A stretch of DNA of 64,000 nucleotides, from assembly GCA_963753225.1 (NCBI GenBank), contig CAVWBQ010000014.1:186001-250000 (forward strand), in the 5' to 3' direction. The notes under the pieces were generated by a model, which saw nothing but the letters and a program-made list of their open reading frames with translations, made no database searches and was not told where the DNA came from. Each line of letters starts with the position of its first letter. Position 1 is the stretch's first letter. Below are positions 1-7,776 of the stretch, one piece after another. The stretch comes from Palsa-504 sp963753225 (GTDB lineage Bacteria; Actinomycetota; Actinomycetes; Streptosporangiales; Streptosporangiaceae). A program made the position numbers and the translations under genes.

Positions 1-485
1 CCCTGTGGCAGCAGCACCGACTGGATGAAGTGGTCGTAGCTAAGCCCCAGGATGTCCTGGACCTTCGCCTTGACCGGGTCGGGGCCCTCGGCGAGGTGCT
101 CGATAGCGGCGCCGAGGAGGTCGGCGAGCGGCGCGTCCGGGGCGACGGCCGGGTCGAGCAGGTCGAGGCGGGCCTCCCTGGTGTGCACCTGGCCCCGCTT
201 GTCGCGGGCCAGCGCCCGCACGGCGGCATAGCGCTTGCCGCCAGCCTCGAAGACCAGGCCGACCCGGCACGCACTGGCCGCGGGCGCGAGGGCATGGGCG
301 ATCACGTTCTCCTTGCCCCACCGGGGCACGGTGCCGTACAGGGCGAAGCACATGCCGTCGATCAGCGTGCTCTTGCCCGACCCGGTCGGCCCGGTCAGGG
401 CGAAGAAGTTCACGTCGGAGAAGTCGGCCTCGGTCGGCTGGCGATAGCTGCCGAACCCGTCCAGGAGCAGCCGCAGCGGTCGCAT
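1..485 (-). CDS. sbcC: SbcC nuclease subunit, ATPase N-terminus (partial)
   Basis: Only the first 161 codons are inside the window; the gene runs off the left edge. The protein begins MRPLRLLLDGFGSY and has a Walker A motif GPTGSGKS at residues 32-39, followed by an IDGMCFALYG segment, as in Rad50/SbcC ABC-type ATPases. A QSVLLPQG motif (Q-loop) comes near the end of the visible part. SbcC is the SMC-like partner of the SbcD nuclease and trims hairpins and protein-blocked DNA ends. Its ATG overlaps the sbcD stop codon by one base (TGATG), so the two are almost certainly translationally coupled. Confidence 0.93.
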   Translation of the reverse strand, partial: MRPLRLLLDGFGSYRQPTEADFSDVNFFALTGPTGSGKSTLIDGMCFALYGTVPRWGKENVIAHALAPAASACRVGLVFEAGGKRYAAVRALARDKRGQVHTREARLDLLDPAVAPDAPLADLLGAAIEHLAEGPDPVKAKVQDILGLSYDHFIQSVLLPQ

Positions 486-1651
486 CAGCTGGTCACCTCG
501 TCGAGCAGCCCGGCGAACATCGCGGTCAGCCGCGGGTCGTCGATGTTCTCCTCGGTCAGGAAGCCGGCGAACAGCTCCCGCGGGCTGCGGCCGATCCGGC
601 TCGCCCGTTCCCCGCTGCGGCCGCCGGGCCTACCGGGCCGGGGCCGGTGCGCGTCGTCGAGCATCACCTCAAGGGTGTTCGGCAGCCGCTCCCTGACTAG
701 GTCCCCAAGACCCGCCCGGCCCGGCTCGGCGAGCACCACCCGCAGGTAGGCGTCGCCCGCCTGCTCGCCCTCGGCGATCACGTGATCGAGGGTCCCGCGC
801 AGCGTGCGCAGCGGGCGGCCTCCGGTGACCGGCACCGCGCGCGGAGTGGCGCGTACTCCCGGCGCAGCCGTGACGATCAGCACCGACGGGTCGTTGTCCT
901 GCTCGCCGAAATCGACGGCCAGCGGCGAGCCGGAGTAGAAGATCGGGCAGGGCCCGGGAATCTCCTGGCACCGGTGCAGGTGGCCGAGCGCGACGTAATG
1001 CGTGCTCGGCGGGAACATGCTGGCCGGGAGCTCGTAACCGAGGCTGGTCTGCACGTCGCGCTCTCCGCCGCCGCGCCGCCCGCCCAGCAGGGTCGCGTGC
1101 GCCATGACCATGTTCACCGCGTCGCCGGTGAAACCCTCGGTCAGCACCGCCACCATGGCGGCGACCTGCCGGGCGTAGTCCAGGCTGTGCTCGGCGAAGT
1201 CGTGCAGCAGCACCTCGGCGGCGCGCACCGCGTACCGGTGCGACAGGAACGGCAGCGCCGCGAGGTTGACCGCCTCCCCGCCGCGTGTGCGCAGGGCTAT
1301 GGTGCCGCCCTGGCCGGGCCGTCTCGGGAGGCCAAGGACATGCAGCCCCAGCTGGCTGAGCACCGGCCGGTACACCGCGTCGAGCAGGTTCTGGTTGTCG
1401 TGGTTGCCGGCGATCGCCACCACCTGGCGGCCGTCTTCACGCAGCGCGAGCAGGGTCCGCATGACCAGCCCCTGCGCCATGGCGTTGGGCGCGGCGGTCT
1501 CGAACAGGTCACCGGCGATCAGCACGATGTCGACGTCTTCGTCGCGCGCCGTCCGCACGATGCTGCCCAGCGCGGCCGTGTGCTCGTCGTGACGGTCCCG
1601 GCCCTTGAGCACCTTGCCGACGTGCCAGTCGCTGGTGTGCAGGATCTTCAT
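485..1651 (-). CDS. sbcD: SbcD/Mre11-type exonuclease subunit
   Basis: The 388-aa protein has the Mre11/SbcD calcineurin-like phosphoesterase motifs: DWH at residues 8-10, GDLFE near 47-51, GNHDN near 82-86 and GHLH near 225. These supply the two-metal active site for 3'-5' exonuclease and endonuclease action on DNA ends. It lies between the herA-like gene (17-bp gap upstream) and sbcC (one-base overlap downstream), so it is the middle gene of a three-gene operon on the minus strand. Length is typical for the family. Start is ATG at 1651. Confidence 0.95.
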   Translation of the reverse strand: MKILHTSDWHVGKVLKGRDRHDEHTAALGSIVRTARDEDVDIVLIAGDLFETAAPNAMAQGLVMRTLLALREDGRQVVAIAGNHDNQNLLDAVYRPVLSQLGLHVLGLPRRPGQGGTIALRTRGGEAVNLAALPFLSHRYAVRAAEVLLHDFAEHSLDYARQVAAMVAVLTEGFTGDAVNMVMAHATLLGGRRGGGERDVQTSLGYELPASMFPPSTHYVALGHLHRCQEIPGPCPIFYSGSPLAVDFGEQDNDPSVLIVTAAPGVRATPRAVPVTGGRPLRTLRGTLDHVIAEGEQAGDAYLRVVLAEPGRAGLGDLVRERLPNTLEVMLDDAHRPRPGRPGGRSGERASRIGRSPRELFAGFLTEENIDDPRLTAMFAGLLDEVTS

Positions 1652-1667
1652 CGGAATTCGTGCGCTC

Positions 1668-3410
1668 CTAGAACGGCGGCGGGTCGTCCGCGGCCCCGGC
1701 GATGGCCGCGAACGGGTCGGATGGGCGGGCCGGGCTGGCGTCGTGACCGGCCCATTCGCCCTTCTCGCTGGGCCGGGTCGCCCAGGCGGGGAACGGGAAG
1801 TCCACCGCCAGCGGCACCGGGATGTCGGGCTGGGCGATGAACATGGTGCCCGGCTTGGCCAGCGTGGCGCGCTGCCGCTGCGCGGGCGGCAGGTACCCGT
1901 ACTCGGGCCGTTCGGCTTCGGCGGCGTCGAGCCGGCCGGCGACGCGGATGGCGCAGTTGGCCACGATGCGCCGCTCCACCTCGCTGGCCGTCTGCTGGGC
2001 CCCGATCAAGATCACCCCGAGCGACCGGCCGCGCTCGGCGATATCCAGCAGGAGCTGCTTGATCGGGCTGTCGCCCTCGCGCGGCGCGTACTTGTTCAGC
2101 TCGTCCAGCATGACGAACATCAGCGGCCGGGCGGTGCCCTGCCGTTCCTTGCGCGCGAACTCGCCGCGCAGCGTGACGCCGACCGCGAACCGCTGCGCCC
2201 GGTCGGGCAGGTTGTGCAGGTCGACCACGGTCACCTGGGCCCGCGAGGTGCTGATCGACCGCTCACCGCGGTAGGCCAGGTCGCCGCGGACGATCACGGA
2301 TAGCGGCCGCACCGCCGAGCGCAGCCTCCTTAGCAACGCGTTGACGCTGCCCGTCACGGCGCTGCCCGCCACCCACGACCCCCGGGTGGAATCATCGCCC
2401 AGCTCCTCCTCGAGCAGCGTGACCAGGTCACCGAGGCCGCGCAGGATCCGGTCGCGGTCCGGGTCCACGCCCCGGATCTTGATGGCCCCGTCCGTACCGG
2501 CCGGGATAACGTCGCGGCGCAGCCGCGCCGCCACCTGGCCGATCAGCATCGTGTACTGGGCGCGCTCGTCCTCGGCGTCGGCGAACACGAACGGCAGCAG
2601 CTCCTGCTCGCAGAATTCGGCGAGCGTCCAGTAGAACGGGCTGACCGCCCGGTCGCGGGCGGACACATCCGGGGTGCCGGCCGGGTCGTCCGGCCGCGGC
2701 GGCGCGAATACCCGGACATTGCCGAACGGGTCCGCGGGCAGCCCCAGCGCCGCGTACTGCTCCCGCTGGGCCGGCGTGAGCCTGCTGTTCGCGTAGTCAA
2801 GGAACAGCAGGTCCTCGCTCTTGACGCTGAAGATCAGCGCCTTGGTGTTGTGCGCCTCACCCTTGAGCACACCGCAGTTAATGATCGAGTGCAGCAGGAA
2901 CATGGCGAACGAGGTCTTGGTCGCGATCCCGGACACCCCCGAGATCGACACGTGCGCGCCGCGGGTCCCGTCGACGAACTCGAAGTTGACGTAGACCGGC
3001 TGCCCGTCCCTGGCGAACCCGACCGGCACCTTGAACGAACCCATCTCGTCGAAATACAGGGCCGAGTCGCGCTGCGCTCCCGCCGCGCGGGTCACCGGCG
3101 CACCGGGCAGCGGCGGCACGTACAGCTCCGGCTCGACCCGGGTCACCGTCACCTCGGCGACCTCGCACACTTCGGCCGGCAGCGCTCCCTGCTCGATAAG
3201 GAACACGTCGGAGGCGAACCTGGCCCCCTCGTGCATCGCCTCGACGTTGGTCACCACGCCCGCGATCCGGATGCCGCCACGGCCGGGCAACTCGCGCTCG
3301 GTCACCACTACGTCGTCAAGCTGCGCGTACTGACCCGGCGCCAGGCTGACCGAGTACTTCAGCGGCGTGGCGGGCACCGTCCCCGCCACTAGCCCGAGCG
3401 CGTCCGCCAC
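1668..3410 (-). CDS. HerA-like DNA-translocase ATPase
   Basis: This 580-aa protein has a HerA/FtsK-like ATPase core after an N-terminal beta-barrel-type region (HAS domain; residues ~15-100). The P-loop region at 158-167 reads GVSGIATKTS, with Thr where the canonical GK[ST] glycine sits. A clear Walker B (LMFVMLDE) lies near residue 430, and LGVILIGAQQ and RIVANCAIRV motifs follow. HerA proteins are hexameric translocases that drive end resection with NurA and Mre11-Rad50. Placement directly before sbcD and sbcC supports that role. No nurA gene is visible upstream. It starts with GTG at 3410, preceded by AAGGAG seven bases away. Confidence 0.88.
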   Translation of the reverse strand: MADALGLVAGTVPATPLKYSVSLAPGQYAQLDDVVVTERELPGRGGIRIAGVVTNVEAMHEGARFASDVFLIEQGALPAEVCEVAEVTVTRVEPELYVPPLPGAPVTRAAGAQRDSALYFDEMGSFKVPVGFARDGQPVYVNFEFVDGTRGAHVSISGVSGIATKTSFAMFLLHSIINCGVLKGEAHNTKALIFSVKSEDLLFLDYANSRLTPAQREQYAALGLPADPFGNVRVFAPPRPDDPAGTPDVSARDRAVSPFYWTLAEFCEQELLPFVFADAEDERAQYTMLIGQVAARLRRDVIPAGTDGAIKIRGVDPDRDRILRGLGDLVTLLEEELGDDSTRGSWVAGSAVTGSVNALLRRLRSAVRPLSVIVRGDLAYRGERSISTSRAQVTVVDLHNLPDRAQRFAVGVTLRGEFARKERQGTARPLMFVMLDELNKYAPREGDSPIKQLLLDIAERGRSLGVILIGAQQTASEVERRIVANCAIRVAGRLDAAEAERPEYGYLPPAQRQRATLAKPGTMFIAQPDIPVPLAVDFPFPAWATRPSEKGEWAGHDASPARPSDPFAAIAGAADDPPPF

Positions 3411-3927
3411 GTCGGTTCTCCTTGTCGTCTTCTGCCAGTCGCCTGGAGCATAGACCCGGACGCGGCGCTGGACGGAACATCTAGATGAGTGATTCCTGAT
3501 TCAGGTGAGTGCGGTGTGCCGGGGTGCGGCTCACGGCCTGACCAGCCTCCGGCCGGGCGGTGCGGATCACCCCCGTCCGGGCCGCAGCTGAGGGCTACAT
3601 CAGCCCCGTCAGCCTCTCCCGAACGCCTTTTCGCTCACCGGTACGATGATCGCGACTTTTTACGGGGTGGATTCGGGCTCCCGGGTGATTTTGGGGCACT
3701 ATAGTGCACAAAAACCACCCGAGAGCCCCGATCCACCCGGATCTTTCGCCGCTGCCTGCCTCACCGCGAACATCCGCACCCGGCACCCCGGCCAACACGG
3801 CTGGGCTGCAACCAGATCGACGCCGAAGGCTCGGCACGAAGGTCGGGGTGCTTGACCTTCACCTCAACCGGGCGCTGGTCGTTTTCCTGGGCATCGCCGG
3901 CAGCACGTGACCCGCGAGGGCGCAGGG
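3411..3927. other. 517-bp non-coding stretch holding a long palindrome
   Basis: I find no convincing gene between the herA-like start and the end of the next minus-strand gene. The short open frames here have no ribosome-binding site or recognisable product. The main content is the ~79-bp inverted repeat at 3663-3741, listed separately. The stretch from about 3760 to 3906 has one open minus-strand frame that I cannot assign, possibly an eroded gene. Confidence 0.5.
3663..3741. repeat. Long near-perfect palindrome, MITE-like or hairpin RNA
   Basis: The left arm (about 3663-3702) and right arm (about 3702-3741) are reverse complements at roughly 35 of 41 positions. They meet at a perfect GCACTATAGTGC centre. 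The outer ends read GGGTGGAT and ATCCACCC. There is essentially no loop, so the element is a cruciform-like palindrome and not a simple terminator. It lies ~250 bp from either neighbouring gene. A miniature inverted-repeat element or a structured RNA are both possible. I found no second copy in the window. Confidence 0.75.
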
Positions 3928-4563
3928 TTAGCTGGCGATGGCTATGTGGCGGTGCTCGGTGGCGGGGTCGGTGAGCGAGGCGAGCATGCAGGCGGCCAGG
4001 TCGGCGCGGGAGACGGTGAATCCGTGTGGCAGGTTGCGGTCGGTCGCGGTGCGGTAGGCGCCGGTGGCGGGTTTGCCGGTCAGCGAGGGCGGGCGGAAGA
4101 TCGTCCAGTCCAGGTCGCTGTCCCTGATCTCTTCCTCGCCGCGGCGCATGTCGGCGCAGACATGGCGCAAGAATGTGCGCCGTGCCAGCGGCTTGAGCAG
4201 GTAGCGCAGGTAGGGGCTTTCGCCTTCGTCGGCGACGATGGATCCGCTGACCTGCAGGAACCGCCGGGTGCCGGTTTTGCCCATGGCCGAGATGATGCTG
4301 CGCACGCTGTCCGCGATGACCGTGGTGGGGCCGGTGCCGCGGGGGCCGACTGCGGACAGGACGGCGTCTGCGCCGTCGATGGCCGCGGTGATGGAGGCGG
4401 GGTCCATGATGTCGGCGGTGACGGTCCGCAGCCGGGGATGGGCCGGGACGGCCAGGCGGGCGGGGTCGCGGACGACCGCGGTGACCTCGTGGCCGGCGGC
4501 GAGCGCCTGGCCGGTGAGGGCGGTTCCGGTGGCGCCTGTCGCGCCGAGGATGGTGAGTTTCAT
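3928..4563 (-). CDS. NAD(P)H-binding SDR-like reductase (NmrA/YwnB-type)
   Basis: The protein starts MKLTILGATGATG, a Rossmann GxxGxxG nucleotide-binding signature at residues 7-13. It continues as an atypical short-chain dehydrogenase without a YxxxK pair, ~211 aa long. VVRDPARL follows beta-2 and suggests NADP preference. DWTIFRPPSLTGK near residue 160 is typical of flavin-reductase/NmrA-like proteins. An upstream ATG at 4605 is open, but ATG 4563 has GGAAGG about 13 bases upstream and starts exactly at the fold, so I prefer it. A palindrome at 4603-4629 probably controls it. The substrate cannot be told from sequence. Confidence 0.82.
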   Translation of the reverse strand: MKLTILGATGATGTALTGQALAAGHEVTAVVRDPARLAVPAHPRLRTVTADIMDPASITAAIDGADAVLSAVGPRGTGPTTVIADSVRSIISAMGKTGTRRFLQVSGSIVADEGESPYLRYLLKPLARRTFLRHVCADMRRGEEEIRDSDLDWTIFRPPSLTGKPATGAYRTATDRNLPHGFTVSRADLAACMLASLTDPATEHRHIAIAS

Positions 4564-4602
4564 CGTGTTCGCCGAGCCTTCCGGTGCATTGATTCCGTAA
4601 CT

Positions 4603-4629
4603 CATATAATACGAAGATCATATCATATG
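4603..4629. promoter_or_regulatory. 27-bp AT-rich palindromic operator
   Basis: CATATAATACGA and TCATATCATATG flank an AGA centre and are reverse complements at 10 of 12 positions. It is AT-rich against a very GC-rich background and lies about 40 bp upstream of the reductase start, where its TATTAT would serve as a -10 element. It is probably the binding site of a MarR, HxlR or TetR repressor. No such regulator gene is adjacent, so the repressor would be encoded elsewhere. Confidence 0.6.
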
Positions 4630-4738
4630 GAATCAGTACTACCTGGCGACCCCGGCACGCCGCCCGAACCGCCGCCGAAACGCTCACCGCGAGCTGGGCT
4701 CGCCGGGAAACGCGAAAGACGCGCCCGCCCGTGGCCGC

Positions 4739-4858
4739 GCCTACTACTCGCAGATGACCTGGTACACGCCCGGCTACCGGACCTTCGGCAGCCACGGCAG
4801 CACCCTGGTCCTGCACTTCAGGATCCTCCCGGGCGCAACGGTGCCCGGGTGGCACTGA
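4739..4858 (+). pseudogene. Possible 3' remnant of a protein gene
   Basis: Forty codons ending in TGA at 4856-4858 read like genuine protein (AYYSQMTWYTPGYRTF followed by GSHGSTLVLHFRIL). There is no start codon, ribosome-binding site or recognisable upstream domain. The composition, rich in Tyr, Trp, His and Phe, is unlike the Arg/Pro/Gly-rich shadow frames around it. I cannot name the family. It may be the eroded C-terminus of a lost gene in the 525-bp gap between the reductase and the arylsulfatase. Confidence 0.2.
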
Positions 4859-4971
4859 CCTCCGCTCGAGTGCCGCATCAGAGTACGTAGGTTTGCCCGC
4901 GCAGTTCCGCACCTCACGTCCCAGGCGCCCCGCAACACTCATGTTCTCCCGCGCCCAGCCCGTCCGGCGCC

Positions 4972-5079
4972 CCGTCGCTTCGGGATTTCTGGCGCGCTGA
5001 TGCGCTGACCGCTGGGTCGAAGTGCCGCCGGTCCGGCTAGAACCGGACCACCGGCACTTCGACCCAGAACCGCCGCCCC
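4972..5079 (+). repeat. Structured dispersed repeat, copy A
   Basis: The 108-bp sequence matches 48511-48617 in reverse complement at about 90% or better. It contains a hairpin with 25-nt arms (5012-5036 and 5043-5067, 23 of 25 paired) around the loop CTAGAA. A second small hairpin, CCCG-TCGCTT-CGGG, lies at one end. It sits 10-120 bp downstream of the arylsulfatase stop codon. Read in that gene's direction, it has the same orientation as copy B has to its own upstream gene. It may be a terminator or a mobile REP/MITE-type repeat. Confidence 0.85.
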
Positions 5080-5088
5080 CAGGGGACG

Positions 5089-7446
5089 CTACTCACGGGC
5101 TAGCATCGCCTGCGCTTCGCGTTCGAGGTCGACGTAGGGATCGCCGCTGACGTCGACGGCGACCCGCTTGATCGTGCCGCCGGTGAAACGGTGTGGCGAT
5201 CCGTTCGGGTAGTCGCTGGTAACAGCCTCACCGCTGTCGCGGCCCACGCACAGGCCCTCGCCGGCGAACATGAACTGTCCCGGCTGGGTCTTGATCCGGC
5301 CCTCGGCGACCTTCTTGTCCCCGTGGTACAGGGACAGGATCCCGGTCGACACGTGGGGCGGGTCCTCGCCGTCCTTTTCGAAGGACGCCGACAGGATCAG
5401 GTCCTGCCCGGTGGGCACGTCCTGGGTGCTGTCGATCTTCTGCTCCATCATGCCGACGAAGTTGTTGACGTAGTGCAGCCGGTTGTCCTTCACGTACAGG
5501 GCGTGGCCGCCGAACCGGGACCCGTGCGCGAACAGGACCCCTTCCGCGCCGGGGGCGGGGATATCGACGAGGGCGCCGATCGTGAAGGACCGGTTGCGGA
5601 CGTTCACCGCCTGCGCCTCGGGCACCTCGGCGGTGTCGGGGAAGTAGGTGTAGCGGTCGCGGGGCGAGGCCAGCTGAGGTCGCGGCGTCAGGATGATCTC
5701 CAGTGGGGACCGGTCATCGAGAGGGAAGGCATCGTTCTGGCCGGCCTCGGCGAACCACAGGTTGACCAGCTCCCGGACCTTCTCCGGGTGCTCGGCGGCC
5801 AGGTCGTGCAGCTCGGCGCGGTCGACATCGGTGTGGTACAGCTCCCAGGTGTCGTCGTTGAAGTCGCTCCAGCCGCTGAGGGTCGGGTGGGTGGTAACCG
5901 CCTTCCAGCCGTCGTGCCAGATCCCGCGTGAGCCGAGCATTGAGTAGAACTGGGTCCTGCGGGCCGACGGCGCGGACGGGTCATCCACGCTGTAGCGCAT
6001 GCTCACGCCGTCGAACCGGCTCTGCACGTGGCCCTTGATCGTTTCCGGGGGCTCGACGCCCAGGGTGTCCAGGATGGTGGGCACGATGTCGATCGCGTGG
6101 TGGTACTGGTGGCGTATCTCGCCCTGGCCTGCCGTGGCCGACGGCCAGGAGATGATGCACGGATCGGCGGTGCCGCCGTTGAACTCGTACCGCTTCCACA
6201 TCTTGAACGGCGTGTTGAAGGCCATCGCCCAGCCGTTGGGGTAATGGTTGTAGGTCCGGGTCCCGCCGAGCTCGTCGATCATCGCCAGGTTCGCCTGGAT
6301 ATTGTCGGGGATGCCGTTGGCGAACAGCATCTCGTTGACCGATCCGTCGGGGCCGCCCTCGCCGCTGGCGCCGTTGTCCGATACCAGGATCACCAGCGTG
6401 TTTTCGCGTTGCCCGGACTCCTCCAGGTAGTCGAGCAGCCGGCCGATGTGATGGTCGGCGTGGGCCAGGAACCCCGCATAGACCTCGGCCATCCGCGCGA
6501 ACAGCCGCTTCTCGTCGGCAGACAGCGAATCCCACCGCCTGGTGACGTCTAGTGGCGGGAATGGCTGGTCCTTGGGCCCCTTGCGGGTCTCGGGGGTACC
6601 GATCGGGTTGACCGGGGGCAGTTCGGTGTCGGCCGGGACGATGCCCAGCTGCTTCTGCCGGGCCAGGGTCTGCTCTCGCATCGCCTCGTACCCCATGTCG
6701 AAGCGGCCCTTGAACTTGTCCGCCCACTCCTTCGAGACGTGGTGCGGCGCATGGGCGGCGCCGGGCGCGTAATAGAGGAAGAACGGCTTGTCCGGCGCGA
6801 CCGACTTGGCGTCCTTGATGAACTCCAGCGCCTTGTCGGTTATGTCCTCGGTCAGGTGGTAACCCTCTTCCGGTGACTTCGGCTGGTCGACCGGGTGGTT
6901 GTCGTAGACCAGGTCGGGGTACCACTGGTTGGTCTCCGCGCCCAGGAACCCGTACCAGCGCTCGAACCCGCGACCGGACGGCCAGTTCCGCCGGGTCGAG
7001 GCGACGTTCATCTCCACCGTCGGGCACAGGTGCCACTTGCCCACCATGTAGGTGTTCCAGCCTTGCTCTCCGAGGATCTCGGAGAGCATGCCGTTTTCCG
7101 GCGGGATGGTGCCGCTGGCGTTCGGGAACCCGATCGCGGCCTCGGTGATGCAGGCCATCGAGTTGCGCGTGTGGTTGCGCCCGGTGAGCAGGCACGACCG
7201 GGTCGGCGAGCATAGCGCCGTGGTGTGCCACTGGGTGTAGCGGATCCCGTCGTTCGCGATCCGGTCGATGTTCGGCGTCTCGATCGGGCCCCCGTAGCAG
7301 TTCATGGCCGAGAACCCGACATCGTCCAGCACGATGTAGACGACGCTGGGCGCGCCGTCGGGAGCCTTCGGCGGCTCGAACGGCTCCCAGTCCGGCACCG
7401 AGTCCCGGATATCGACGTTGATCGTGCCCTTGAACGGCTTGCTCAT
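5089..7446 (-). CDS. Arylsulfatase, formylglycine type
   Basis: This 785-aa sulfatase begins MSKPFKGTINVDIRDS. It has the metal-binding pair D41-D42 (YIVLDDVGF) and the CSPTRS motif at 79-84. C79 is the residue that formylglycine-generating enzyme would convert in a CxPxR context. GKWHLCP, YYAPGAAHAPHH and VSDNGASGEGG motifs complete the alkaline-phosphatase fold, and a C-terminal beta-rich domain of about 250 residues follows. No signal peptide is visible. The start at 7446 has AAGGAG six bases upstream; the frame stays open further upstream but without support. The structured repeat copy A follows its stop codon. Confidence 0.93.
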   Translation of the reverse strand: MSKPFKGTINVDIRDSVPDWEPFEPPKAPDGAPSVVYIVLDDVGFSAMNCYGGPIETPNIDRIANDGIRYTQWHTTALCSPTRSCLLTGRNHTRNSMACITEAAIGFPNASGTIPPENGMLSEILGEQGWNTYMVGKWHLCPTVEMNVASTRRNWPSGRGFERWYGFLGAETNQWYPDLVYDNHPVDQPKSPEEGYHLTEDITDKALEFIKDAKSVAPDKPFFLYYAPGAAHAPHHVSKEWADKFKGRFDMGYEAMREQTLARQKQLGIVPADTELPPVNPIGTPETRKGPKDQPFPPLDVTRRWDSLSADEKRLFARMAEVYAGFLAHADHHIGRLLDYLEESGQRENTLVILVSDNGASGEGGPDGSVNEMLFANGIPDNIQANLAMIDELGGTRTYNHYPNGWAMAFNTPFKMWKRYEFNGGTADPCIISWPSATAGQGEIRHQYHHAIDIVPTILDTLGVEPPETIKGHVQSRFDGVSMRYSVDDPSAPSARRTQFYSMLGSRGIWHDGWKAVTTHPTLSGWSDFNDDTWELYHTDVDRAELHDLAAEHPEKVRELVNLWFAEAGQNDAFPLDDRSPLEIILTPRPQLASPRDRYTYFPDTAEVPEAQAVNVRNRSFTIGALVDIPAPGAEGVLFAHGSRFGGHALYVKDNRLHYVNNFVGMMEQKIDSTQDVPTGQDLILSASFEKDGEDPPHVSTGILSLYHGDKKVAEGRIKTQPGQFMFAGEGLCVGRDSGEAVTSDYPNGSPHRFTGGTIKRVAVDVSGDPYVDLEREAQAMLARE

Positions 7447-7505
7447 CCTGTGCTCCTTCAAGCGATCCTGGTCACCGGGATCTAGGTCCGGCGGCTGCAC
7501 GGCGC

Positions 7506-7580
7506 CTAACCGCCGAGCAGCCTGGCTTTGGCGGTGGCGAATTCGTCGTCGGTCAGCGCGCCCTGCTCGTGCAAGGCAGG
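7506..7580 (-). pseudogene. SHOCT-domain C-terminal remnant
   Basis: Minus-strand codons read LHEQGALTDDEFATAKARLL then GG and a stop at 7506-7508. This is the typical pattern of the SHOCT short C-terminal domain. An in-frame TGA lies only two codons before it (7581-7583), so nothing else of the host gene survives. It appears to be the leftover tail of a small membrane or secreted SHOCT protein, located just upstream of the arylsulfatase ribosome-binding site. Confidence 0.55.
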
Positions 7581-7635
7581 TCACGGCTGGCGGCGGATTG
7601 CTCCCCATGAGCGCCACCTGCGCTGAGAATCGCAC

Positions 7636-7689
7636 GTCCCCGGGCGTGCGGGCTTCACCCTTCAGGGGTGGTAGTGCGCAACCGGGGAC
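7636..7689. other. 54-nt structured hairpin between genes
   Basis: GTCCCCGG (7636-7643) pairs perfectly with CCGGGGAC (7682-7689). Inside, GCGTGC can pair with GTGCGC using two wobbles, and CACCC pairs with GGGTG around a TTCAG loop. This gives three stacked helices. It lies about 90 bp downstream of the DUF2252 stop on the minus strand, so it could be a terminator, a leader of the arylsulfatase transcript or a small RNA. There is no U-tract on either side. Confidence 0.5.
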
Positions 7690-7776
7690 CGGAGGCAGGC
7701 GATACCTCATCGGGTGCGGTATGGCCGCTGCCGAGGCCGTCCGCTACGATCGCGGAACCCCGGCAGCGTCCCGGCA

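Noticed and set aside
3663..3741. Long palindrome considered as an ordinary rho-independent terminator
   Set aside because: No gene ends next to it, there is no loop or U-tract, and it is far longer than a terminator stem.
4972..5079. Repeat copy A considered as part of a transposase gene or IS end
   Set aside because: No transposase-like frame is present near either copy and I saw no target duplication; it is kept as a structured repeat only.
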